From NCBI RefSeq assembly GCF_014851805.1, contig NZ_JACVAK010000001.1, forward strand, positions 1,736,001 through 1,800,000: 64,000 nucleotides of DNA. Reading direction: 5' to 3'. The notes under the pieces are model-generated. The model was not told the origin of the DNA. It worked only from the letters and a program-made list of their open reading frames with translations, and did no database searches. Below, piece by piece: positions 54,001 through 61,175 of this stretch. How positions within the stretch are numbered: position 1 is the first letter of the stretch; every line of letters begins with the position of its first letter. Source of the DNA: Pseudoxanthomonas sp. PXM02. Its GTDB lineage: Bacteria; Pseudomonadota; Gammaproteobacteria; Xanthomonadales; Xanthomonadaceae. The position numbers and the translations under genes are program-made.

Positions 54001-56350
54001 TGCCATCCTGCGCAGCTACCTGCCGCTGCGGCAGGCGGCGGGCACCCTGCGGCATGCGCCCGCCGCACGCGCACTGGCCGTGGCCTGGTGGTGCCGCGGC
54101 GATGCGACGCCACAGGATGTCATCGACCGGATCCGCGCGGCACGCGCCATCGATGCCCTCTCGCCCGCGGGCAGGGCGCTGCAGACGTTGCGCGACGAGC
54201 TGGCGACCGCACTGATCGAGTGGGTGCAGCGCGATGCGCTGCCCTTCCCCACCACGGATGCTCAGGGCGCGGCGGCTTTCATCGTGGACACCGTCACGTC
54301 GGCAACGCCGACGTTCCGCTTCACCCACTACGCCGAAGCGCTGGTCGCCGCGTTCCGTGCCCGCCTGACCGACGACGCCGGTGGCGGCGTGCTCGCCAGT
54401 GCATTGCAGCGCCTGGACGCACGCCCGGCCGCGGCCTGGTCGCTGCTGCGGCAGGCACTGGACGCGCTGACGGCACTACCGGAGCAGGCCCACCTGGCAT
54501 CGTACGTGCCGGAGGCGATTGCGCTGTACCGCCATGGATCGCAGCTGACCCACGTGGTGGAGCACGTGACGCTGATGAACACCGTCGACGGCCTGCTGGG
54601 CGAACATCCGCGCATCCGCGAGGGACGCCTGTCGCTGGCGGTGGACGACCTGCCCGCACGCTTCGCCGCGCATCGCGACGACTTCGTGCCCGCATGGCAG
54701 CGTTACCAGACACTGCGTGGCGAAGTCGCTCAGCGCGAACGCAGCGCGATGCGCCTGTCGGAATTCAAGGCACGCCCACTGACCTCATTCGTGCGCAACA
54801 AGCTGATCAACGACGTCTATCTGCCGGTGATCGGCGACAACCTCGCCAAGCAGATGGGCACTGTCGGCGAGAACAAGCGCAGCGACCTGATGGGCCTGCT
54901 GATGATGATTTCACCCCCCGGCTACGGCAAGACCACGCTGATGGAATACGTGGGGCACCGCCTGGGCCTGGTCTTCATGAAAATCAACGGCCCGGCCCTC
55001 GGCCATGAGGTGCGCTCGCTGGATCCGGCGCAGGCGCCGGACGCCACGTCGCGACAGGAACTGGAGAAGCTCAACCTCGCACTGGAGATGGGCAACAACG
55101 TGATGCTGTACCTGGACGACATCCAGCACACGCATCCGGAGTTCCTGCAGAAGTTCATCTCGCTGTGCGACGGCACGCGCCGCATCGAGGGCGTCTGGCG
55201 CGGCAAGACCAAGACCTACGACATGCGCGGGCGCAAGTTCGCGGTGGTGATGGCAGGCAATCCGTACACCGAGTCCGGCGAGGTCTTCAAGATCCCCGAC
55301 ATGCTCGCCAACCGTGCGGACATCTACAACCTGGGCGATGTGCTGGGCGGCATGGAGGACGCGTTCCTGCTGAGCTACGTGGAGAACTGCCTGACGTCGA
55401 ACCCGGTGCTCGCACCGCTCGCAACCCGCGACATGGCCGACCTCTATCTGCTGGTCGACAAGGCGCGCGGCAAGGATGTCAGCACCAACCAGCTGTCGCA
55501 CGCCTACAGCGGCGCGGAGATCGGCGAGATCGTCGCGGTGCTGCAGCGGCTGCTGACCGTGCGCGACGTGGTCTACCGCGTCAACCAGCAGTACATCACC
55601 AGCGCCGCGCAGGCCGACAAGTACCGCGTGGAGCCGCCGTTCCGACTGCAGGGCAGCTATCGCAACATGAACAAGCTGGCGGAGAAGATCTCGCCGGTGA
55701 TGAACGCCGCGGAGTTGCAGCAGATGATCTCGGACCATTACCTGGGCGAGGCACAGCTGCTGACCACCGGTGCGGAAGAGAACCTGCTGAAGCTCGGTGA
55801 ACTGCGCGGCACGTTGGCGGCCGACGAGCTGGCCCGCTGGAACCAGATCAAGGCCGACTTCCTGCGCAACAAGGCCATGGGCGCCGAGGATGCCGATGTC
55901 GGCGGACGCGTCGTCGCGCAACTGGCCGACATCGCCGTCGGCCTGCAGCGCCTGGGCGAACCGGCGCCGGTTGACGCGGCACCGCCTGCGCCGTGGGAGG
56001 CGCTGCTCGCGGCCCTGCAGTCGCTGCGCGCGCCGGAGCCCGTCGCCACGCCGGTCGCGCCTGCGCCTGCACCTGCGCTCGACACCGCCCCGGTACTGGA
56101 AGCTTTGCAGCAGACGATGGCGCGGCAGGACCAGCTCAACGCAGCGCTCGTCGCACTCGCGCAGGCGATGCGCAGCAATGCGACCGCGCCCGTCCCGGCA
56201 GCGGCACGCAAGGCGAAGACACGCACGCCACGTGAGGCCGAGTTCGACCAGGTGATCGCCAGCCTCGCCTTCAAGGAAGAGCGTCCGACGCCGACGCTGG
56301 ATGTGTCTCCGTCGGCACCGGATGACGACACGGGAGACCTCCCGCGGTGA
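51029..56350 (+). CDS. Giant AAA+ ATPase of the flotillin/TelA operon (DNA repair ATPase-like)
   Basis: 1773-residue cytoplasmic protein. The N-terminal ~430 residues form a beta-rich region with repeated YxxxxGxxxxL strands, of the type annotated as DNA-repair ATPase / DUF3686. Residues about 430-880 are mostly coiled coil, and a further helical part reaches ~1250. A single AAA+ module follows with Walker A PPGYGKTTL (about 1296-1304), Walker B VMLYLDDIQH (about 1355) and sensor-1 VVMAGNPYTESG. The tail after ~1640 is Pro/Ala-rich and disordered. The role is unknown. Its operon suggests chaperone-like remodelling of PspA, flotillin or TelA assemblies. The 3' end overlaps the next gene. Confidence 0.85.
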   Translation: MSYTPKSEVPTTDTQVDQAVAQGGAYDVLRRRLDEQGARLRTVVEAINTRRLQEFGDSRMEAIGRLRIRTEHNSVGRDIVQVGDLLLFGFNVYMGLKATTSVADVFGIYRLVEAGEGYDVAPVDIAASFLADGAFQRDFSELYSYYKDARLLQLIVRDGRLLMAFQIGLKSTDVRVFRWTLTSEGEVNYLDARGERDIVLPPPFDFEWTRATKDMEVSGRHPHLNILDTLFVETIGGDLTLKVENNTETGAGVYSEPVEDRTQSLDDAQIEFARVGSLILLKVLPYRESAWRGLVYNTQTGKVTRLDAIVQACIQLPEDHGIIFPGGYYLQNGEHKAFDAAVQDMQYKRTIRSPNGEDVMYVFYERETGQAALLVYNLVQRRLQPPVLAHGYARLHDGRMVLFRAENDDPTRVHSMQVWQTPFSSDEFAATRPAGTSFMARLGNAELVRAVSNLFDLAREIERPDVSAQRYQLLTHCTRRLFDLHHWIDDTQCDGLATLLHEIAGTGESVLDEYEKVQEIRRQSETSMAQAQRDHRALLGRLQPEGWNGIAEFVEALGAVSRLRGHLLTLRDYRYIDTAAIDAMTAALQEAHERVGTATGQFLAGEKALAPFQQRLVELDARAQKAASARELAEAIEAMQGMAGELDMLSELMATLRVDDATQRTRVVDALSAIYAKLNQTRARATQRRRELGSAEAVAQFGAQFTLFGQAVSNALAMATTPERADEQLSRLMVQLEELESQFGEHEQFLGDILSKREEMLEAFEAHKQALLDERQRKAQSVQEAANRILEGLGRRTERFTSPDELNAFFAGDALILKLRELAGRLRELKDSVKADDIEARIKGARDQAVRGLRDRSDLFEDAGNVIRLGPRHRFSVNTQPLDLTLIPRGDTLAVHLTGTDYLEPLQEPALDALRAYWDVTLESESPTLYRGEYLACRLLQDALAGEGGLSAEQLDHALADPEALDRIVRDYAAPRYREGYEKGIHDHDAAAILRSYLPLRQAAGTLRHAPAARALAVAWWCRGDATPQDVIDRIRAARAIDALSPAGRALQTLRDELATALIEWVQRDALPFPTTDAQGAAAFIVDTVTSATPTFRFTHYAEALVAAFRARLTDDAGGGVLASALQRLDARPAAAWSLLRQALDALTALPEQAHLASYVPEAIALYRHGSQLTHVVEHVTLMNTVDGLLGEHPRIREGRLSLAVDDLPARFAAHRDDFVPAWQRYQTLRGEVAQRERSAMRLSEFKARPLTSFVRNKLINDVYLPVIGDNLAKQMGTVGENKRSDLMGLLMMISPPGYGKTTLMEYVGHRLGLVFMKINGPALGHEVRSLDPAQAPDATSRQELEKLNLALEMGNNVMLYLDDIQHTHPEFLQKFISLCDGTRRIEGVWRGKTKTYDMRGRKFAVVMAGNPYTESGEVFKIPDMLANRADIYNLGDVLGGMEDAFLLSYVENCLTSNPVLAPLATRDMADLYLLVDKARGKDVSTNQLSHAYSGAEIGEIVAVLQRLLTVRDVVYRVNQQYITSAAQADKYRVEPPFRLQGSYRNMNKLAEKISPVMNAAELQQMISDHYLGEAQLLTTGAEENLLKLGELRGTLAADELARWNQIKADFLRNKAMGAEDADVGGRVVAQLADIAVGLQRLGEPAPVDAAPPAPWEALLAALQSLRAPEPVATPVAPAPAPALDTAPVLEALQQTMARQDQLNAALVALAQAMRSNATAPVPAAARKAKTRTPREAEFDQVIASLAFKEERPTPTLDVSPSAPDDDTGDLPR

Positions 56351-57051
56351 ACCCGTCGACCGCCATGGACGCCGATGCCCCCGGCCTGGCCGAGCACGCC
56401 GCGGCGATCCGCGCGATGGCACAGGCCGGCGCCGGCGACCTGCAGGGCACCCTGCGCGACCTGCGCACCGTCCTGCTGTCGGCCGACCCGCGCGCATTGC
56501 GTCGCAGCGTCGGCTTCTGGGGACGCCTGATCGGCCGCGACATCCGCCTCGCCGCCGAAGCGCGGTCGCTGCGCGAACGTAGCGGGATCCTGCTGCGGCA
56601 GGCCGGCTTCGAAGCGACACGACTGCGCCACCAGCACGAGACGCTCGCCGCGCATGCGCAGCGGCTGCGCGATGCCTGCGCGCACCTGCAACAGGAGATC
56701 GACGGCCTGGCACGCCAGCAGGCGACGGCGGAAGGCGGCACGCCTGCCGGCACCTCGCGGCTTGCGCACCTAGTCACCCTGCGCAGCGCGTACGAGATCA
56801 CCGCCAGCCAGCTGGACCTCGTCGCCGCCAACGCACTCGCCATCGCCGAGCGGCATGCACTGCAACTGCCCCGGCTTTCCGTGCTGCTCTGCCAGCAGCA
56901 GGGCGTCGCCGCCGGTGCCGGGCATGGAATGCAGCTATCCTCCGCCATGCGGACGATCGATGAGCTGGAAGCCCACATCGAACATCTGCCCGCACCGCCC
57001 GCCACACCGGCGGTGGCCGCGCAGCAAACCAACACCCAGGAGGCCCCATGA
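56347..57051 (+). CDS. Coiled-coil protein of unknown function
   Basis: 234-residue soluble protein, mostly helical (FWGRLIGRDIRLAAEARSL, then heptads from about 75 to 130 and a second helical pair to 215) with a Pro/Ala tail. I recognise no family. GTG 56347 overlaps the AAA+ stop as GTGA; ATG 56365 is an alternative. The stop overlaps telA by ATGA, so it is translated with both and probably bridges the ATPase and TelA. Confidence 0.72.
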   Translation: MNPSTAMDADAPGLAEHAAAIRAMAQAGAGDLQGTLRDLRTVLLSADPRALRRSVGFWGRLIGRDIRLAAEARSLRERSGILLRQAGFEATRLRHQHETLAAHAQRLRDACAHLQQEIDGLARQQATAEGGTPAGTSRLAHLVTLRSAYEITASQLDLVAANALAIAERHALQLPRLSVLLCQQQGVAAGAGHGMQLSSAMRTIDELEAHIEHLPAPPATPAVAAQQTNTQEAP

Positions 57052-58148
57052 CGACGAATTCCGAACAGACGCTGGTTCCCGCGGCGCTGTCGCCGCAGCT
57101 GCTGACCGACCTGGGCCTGGAAAGCGCCGACATCCCGCGCATCCAGGAAGCCGCGAAGGCACTGCAGGACATCGCGCCCGGCAACCTGCACACCTACGGT
57201 CGCGAAGCCACCACCAAGACCAGCGCCTTCAGCACGCAGCTGCTGGACAAGGTGCGCAACGCCGACCTCGACAGCAGCGGCGACAAGCTCGGCGAAGTGG
57301 TGCGCATCGCACGCTCGCTGAACCTCGAATCGTTCCACGGCCGCTCCAAGCTGCCGATCCTCGGCCCGCTGATCGACAAGATGCGCGCGACCAAGGATGA
57401 CCTGGTGCAGCGCTACAGCTCGACCAACCGGCAGATCGACCAGCTGATGGCGGATGTCGGCAAGACCCAGCAGATCCAGCAGCAGCGCGTGCGCGAGTAC
57501 GACCAGATGCACGACATCGTGCTGGACGAGCGCCGCGAGCTGGGCGTGCACGTCGCCGCGGGTCGCGTCCGCATCAGCGAACTGGAAGCGGATCTCGCGT
57601 CGCTGTCGGGCCTGGAAGATCCCGAATCGCGCACCCGCCGTGCGGCGCTGGACACCGCGCTACGCCTGATCGACAAGCGCGTATCCGACCTGCAGGTGCT
57701 GCAGCACGCGGCCGATCAGACGCTGCCGATGATCCGCCTGATCCAGGCCAACGCCATCCAGCTGATCGAGAAGTTCAGCGCGGTGCGCGACGTCACCATC
57801 CCGATGTGGCGCAACCAGTTCGCCATCCAGTTGTCGCTGGCCGACCAGCGCAATGCCGTCGAGCTGGCGAACGCCATCGATGACGCCAGCAACGAGCTGA
57901 TGCGCAAGAACGCCGAACTGGTGCACTCCACCGCGGTCGGCACCGCGCGCGCCAACCAGCGCTCGGTGATCGATATCGAGACGCTGCGCACCGTCAACGA
58001 CACGCTGATCCGTACCGTCGAGGAAGTCCGCGAGATCCATCGCGAAGGCATGGCCAAGCGCAAGCAGCTGTCCACCGAACTGGTCGGCATGCGCGAAGAC
58101 CTCGAAAAGCGGCTGGCCCTGCCGACGGCGGGTAACGCGACGGCCTGA
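57048..58148 (+). CDS. telA: TelA family protein (toxic anion resistance)
   Basis: 366-residue helical protein with the TelA pattern: LDKVRNADLDSSGDKLGEVV, then LPILGPLIDKMRATKDDLVQRYSSTNRQIDQL, IPMWRNQFAIQLSLADQRNAV and RANQRSVIDIETLRTVNDTLI. TelA proteins are associated with tellurite and antibiotic tolerance and with membrane stress, with unknown biochemistry. Last gene of the operon, followed at 27 nt by a strong hairpin. Confidence 0.9.
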   Translation: MTTNSEQTLVPAALSPQLLTDLGLESADIPRIQEAAKALQDIAPGNLHTYGREATTKTSAFSTQLLDKVRNADLDSSGDKLGEVVRIARSLNLESFHGRSKLPILGPLIDKMRATKDDLVQRYSSTNRQIDQLMADVGKTQQIQQQRVREYDQMHDIVLDERRELGVHVAAGRVRISELEADLASLSGLEDPESRTRRAALDTALRLIDKRVSDLQVLQHAADQTLPMIRLIQANAIQLIEKFSAVRDVTIPMWRNQFAIQLSLADQRNAVELANAIDDASNELMRKNAELVHSTAVGTARANQRSVIDIETLRTVNDTLIRTVEEVREIHREGMAKRKQLSTELVGMREDLEKRLALPTAGNATA

Positions 58149-58170
58149 TCGGCAACAGCGCTTCCACCTC

Positions 58171-58209
58171 AAAAAAGAACGGGCCGCCCCAGGGCGGCCC
58201 GTTCTGTTT
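58171..58209. terminator. Strong hairpin after telA, right U-tract interrupted
   Basis: A 14-bp perfect stem (AGAACGGGCCGCCC / GGGCGGCCCGTTCT) has an A-run on the left (58171-58176), making a good terminator for leftward transcripts. The matching T-run expected on the right is broken: the stem is followed by GTTTCC. This is where the foreign, lower-GC DNA starts. Confidence 0.85.
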
Positions 58210-58215
58210 CCTGGT

Positions 58216-58357
58216 GATTAGCAATAGATAGTCCAAACGCAGCCTAGCAACTCCAAGGGATTCAATGTCGGGCCTACCGATTTGGTCACGAGAAATTAGC
58301 CCAAACGAGCCAAATACGCTTCTCCGAGATCGTCGACGCGAGAAAAGTTGGCTCAAC
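58216..58357. repeat. Candidate TnsB-binding repeats in the left end
   Basis: Two related direct copies are visible: TAGTCCAAACGCAGCC (58229-58244) and TAGCCCAAACGAGCC (58297-58311). A third, weaker one, CGAGAAAAGTTGGCTCAAC (58339-58357), resembles the extended second copy CGAGAAATTAGCCCAAAC (58289-58306). Several imperfect ~20-bp repeats within ~150 bp are typical of Tn7-like ends. The match is by eye and modest. Confidence 0.4.
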
Positions 58358-58430
58358 AGTTTATTCCTTGGCAGACGATCTTCACGCCGTGAAACGTGCT
58401 TAACTGATCGGCCCGGAGGAAGTCTTGGCC

Positions 58431-59909
58431 ATGTCAGCCATCCTGCCGCTTCTCCTCGCAAATCAGACCCTTTACAGCTGGTGTAGCCACGCGCACCAGC
58501 TGAACTGCAGCACTTCTGCACATCAGACCAGCGACCAGCTCTTTGGCACGCCACATTCCGCTCTATGCCATGACTTCCCAGCACATCTTCGGACGTTGAC
58601 GCAGAGGACTCGTGGTCAGTTGGGCCCGCCTCGCGAACTAGCACTCCGCCATACACTCTTGGGCTACTTCCTGCCCACCATCGATGACAAAAAAGCAGAA
58701 GAAACAATAGACCTCATTACTGAAGGGGCCATCCCTAGTTTGAAGATGCGGCTGGGGATCACGGCTAGCCGGGTGGGCGGCTACCATCCGCTCAAGCTAT
58801 GTTCTGACTGCGCTGGCGAAGAGCAAGAGCGGCTTGGATATTCGTACTGGCATATCGAGCACCAGTTTCCTTCAAGCTTTGTTTGCCTGAAGCACGCTCG
58901 GCCACTGGTCTTTCTCCGAGACGCTATTACGCCCGTCCATCGACGCTACTGGGTGACTCCGGCGGACCCCCAGGATTGCAAACTAATCGAGGTACAAGTT
59001 CCCAGCGAAACCGCAATGGCGACTCTTTCTCGGCTCGCTCGCGATTCCCTGTACTTGGCGATGCTTCCGCCTGGTGGCCTTTCAACTGCGCGTGCTGCTG
59101 GCGGGTATCAGCGCCTGCTTCGCGGACGAGGACTGGCGACCAGTCACGGAAACTTGCGCATTGAAAAGCTCGTCTCCCTGATTCGTGAACGTTATCGGGG
59201 CCTGGAGGGGCTGCCGGGAATGGCGCCGCTGGAATCAGTCGGTTACGAATGGCCGGGTTTGGCGGCTTCACTCTCCAGAAGAAGTCCCCAACCCGGACAC
59301 CCGCTGAAGCATCTCCTCCTTGTCGGTGCGATCACCGATAGCTGGGAGGAGTTTGTGCAGGCCTGCGAATCTGGCTGCGATAGCGCGCCCCTCGAACACC
59401 AGACCAATCCGCGACCACTGAAAGAGCGGGATCTCACACGATTCAAACAACTCGTAGCTGAAGGAGGTATGTCGATCTCAGGAGCGTCAAAGATTGTTGG
59501 CGTCTCTACAACAACCGGCGTGCAGTGGGCAACGCGATTCGGGATTCCATTCATCAGCCGAAGCAAGTCTGTGACCCCCGCATTGGTTGGTGAAATCCGG
59601 AGACTGCTGGCGAAAGGAGAACCCGTCGGGTCGATAGCTGTGTCCTCTGGCGTTTCTTCCTCCGTCGTCAATCGCATTCTCGGCGCGGATGAGCGCCTAA
59701 AAGCACTACGAAGCCGTTCCACGTTCTCCCACAGGAAGTTTGTTTCACGCACCAAGTTCTCGCATCTCTGTAAGCGCTACGCCCACCTTCCTCTATCTGA
59801 ACTTAGAGGACTGCCGGGAAACGGCTACGCGTGGCTCTACAGAAATGATCGACCATGGCTTACTAAAGCACTGCGCCGCCTCGGACGGCTGCCCAGCAGC
59901 GGCTCCTGA
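58431..59909 (+). CDS. tnsD: TnsD/TniQ-family target selector 1
   Basis: 492-residue TniQ-domain protein. The N-terminus LPLLLANQTLYSWCSHAHQL plus QLFGTPHSALCHDFPAHL is the TniQ start. A zinc site is formed by Cys124-x2-Cys127 and Cys152-x2-His155 around YSYWHIEHQFPSSF. A C-terminal helix-turn-helix (MSISGASKIVGVSTTTGVQW) and the late motif GYAWLYRNDRPWL are typical of full-length TnsD proteins that recognise a fixed chromosomal site. ATG 58431 has GGAGGAAG upstream; TTG 58425 is an alternative. It is next to the element's left end, facing tnsC. Confidence 0.88.
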   Translation: MSAILPLLLANQTLYSWCSHAHQLNCSTSAHQTSDQLFGTPHSALCHDFPAHLRTLTQRTRGQLGPPRELALRHTLLGYFLPTIDDKKAEETIDLITEGAIPSLKMRLGITASRVGGYHPLKLCSDCAGEEQERLGYSYWHIEHQFPSSFVCLKHARPLVFLRDAITPVHRRYWVTPADPQDCKLIEVQVPSETAMATLSRLARDSLYLAMLPPGGLSTARAAGGYQRLLRGRGLATSHGNLRIEKLVSLIRERYRGLEGLPGMAPLESVGYEWPGLAASLSRRSPQPGHPLKHLLLVGAITDSWEEFVQACESGCDSAPLEHQTNPRPLKERDLTRFKQLVAEGGMSISGASKIVGVSTTTGVQWATRFGIPFISRSKSVTPALVGEIRRLLAKGEPVGSIAVSSGVSSSVVNRILGADERLKALRSRSTFSHRKFVSRTKFSHLCKRYAHLPLSELRGLPGNGYAWLYRNDRPWLTKALRRLGRLPSSGS

Positions 59910-59919
59910 GGTCAACCCG

Positions 59920-61158
59920 GTGTCACAGGTCACATTGGGCTATGTTCCCTCTCTTCGCCCTGGGGCTTTGCTATTCACGCTAGCTGCGTTTCGATACTTT
60001 CAAACAGGAAGCAGAGGCAAGAGTGCGATCCTCGTCGATCTCTATGGCACTACCGGTGGCCGAAAACGAAACCTATTTGGAGAGAGCGTCGCCACCATTT
60101 CCAAGCGCGCTTTTGGGGACTTGGTCCCCCCGAGGGATGTCTTACTCAGGCACACATTCTTCGGCGTCTATTCGAGAGCGATGTCGCCGGCAGCCTCAGC
60201 CGCGTGGAGTGACGCGCTCATCGCTGGAGATCGATCACACAGGGCACAAAAGGTCCTTCGCAATTTCAATTCTAGGCAGTTCCATTTGGTTACCCGGAGT
60301 CTCCGATCCTGTCCTCAGTGCGTAGCCGATGACATCAACGCCTACGGATTTGGGCAGTGGCGCATTCTCCACCAGATCCCTGCACTTCTTTGCTGCCCCG
60401 AGCACGGCCTCGCATTGAACGATGAAGTATCCGGGGGAATCGCTGGAAACCTTGGGCAGTACGCCCTTCCACGCGGCAAGATTTCAACTCCCGCCAACAG
60501 AATTCCTTGGGCGGCATCCGACGGGCACTCGACGTACCTCTATCTCTGGACGCAGCTGCTGGAAGGCAAGCTGCCTGTCGTCACAAGTCACGCATGGGCA
60601 GCCTACATGGACGTTGTCGTATCTAGGTTCGGCGGCATAGCTTCTGCCCAGGCTGAGATTGAATCCACTATCCGGCGAACTTGGTCGACGGGCATTGCGA
60701 ACATCACATCCCGAACCGGGCGCCATATCATGGAGAACTTTATCCACGCCGAGCTTTCTCACAACTCAGCACCGGGCAGGCTTGCTCAAAAACTAGTTGT
60801 CCTCGGCGCAGTTTCCGCCTTGGGAATCGATCTGCCCACGGCTGGAGATTCATCTCAGTTGAGGCTCGACCTAAGCTCGAAACTCAATGAAGACTCTGAG
60901 CCGCCATTGCAGGAGCAATTGCGTCGGTTCCTCCTTGACGTCGCACTCCCCGGATCACTGGCACCATTTCTTCTGACTGATCGGAACATCACACAGACCG
61001 CCAGAGAAGCCGGCGGTAATCGTCGCCACGTCTGGAAAGCAATGCAGAAGATCCCCGATCGACTTCTCGAGGAAATTGCCGCTACGCAAAGGTGGTCGGC
61101 CAAGTCCTGGGTCACGATTGAGCTAAAAAGACGCATGGGGACCGGCCGCGACTCCTAA
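59920..61158 (+). CDS. tniQ: TnsD/TniQ-family protein 2
   Basis: 412-residue second TniQ-family protein. GTG 59920 follows the first gene by 10 nt with TGAGG upstream; ATG 59845 would overlap the preceding gene by 65 nt. The TniQ N-terminus (LGYVPSLRPGALLFTLAAF) and zinc site Cys131-x2-Cys134 ... LLCCPEHGLAL are present. The C-terminal region after ~300 is shorter than in TnsD 1 but has a possible HTH (ITQTAREAGGNRRHVWKAM). Presumably it works with, or as an alternative to, TnsD 1 in target choice. Its partner requirement is unknown. Confidence 0.82.
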   Translation: MSQVTLGYVPSLRPGALLFTLAAFRYFQTGSRGKSAILVDLYGTTGGRKRNLFGESVATISKRAFGDLVPPRDVLLRHTFFGVYSRAMSPAASAAWSDALIAGDRSHRAQKVLRNFNSRQFHLVTRSLRSCPQCVADDINAYGFGQWRILHQIPALLCCPEHGLALNDEVSGGIAGNLGQYALPRGKISTPANRIPWAASDGHSTYLYLWTQLLEGKLPVVTSHAWAAYMDVVVSRFGGIASAQAEIESTIRRTWSTGIANITSRTGRHIMENFIHAELSHNSAPGRLAQKLVVLGAVSALGIDLPTAGDSSQLRLDLSSKLNEDSEPPLQEQLRRFLLDVALPGSLAPFLLTDRNITQTAREAGGNRRHVWKAMQKIPDRLLEEIAATQRWSAKSWVTIELKRRMGTGRDS

Positions 61159-61175
61159 CGCTCCAGACTTGTTTC

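Noticed and set aside
59740-59919. Longer N-terminus for the second TniQ protein
   Set aside because: It would overlap the first gene by up to 170 nt in another frame; GTG 59920 has a Shine-Dalgarno and places the TniQ motif at the expected distance.
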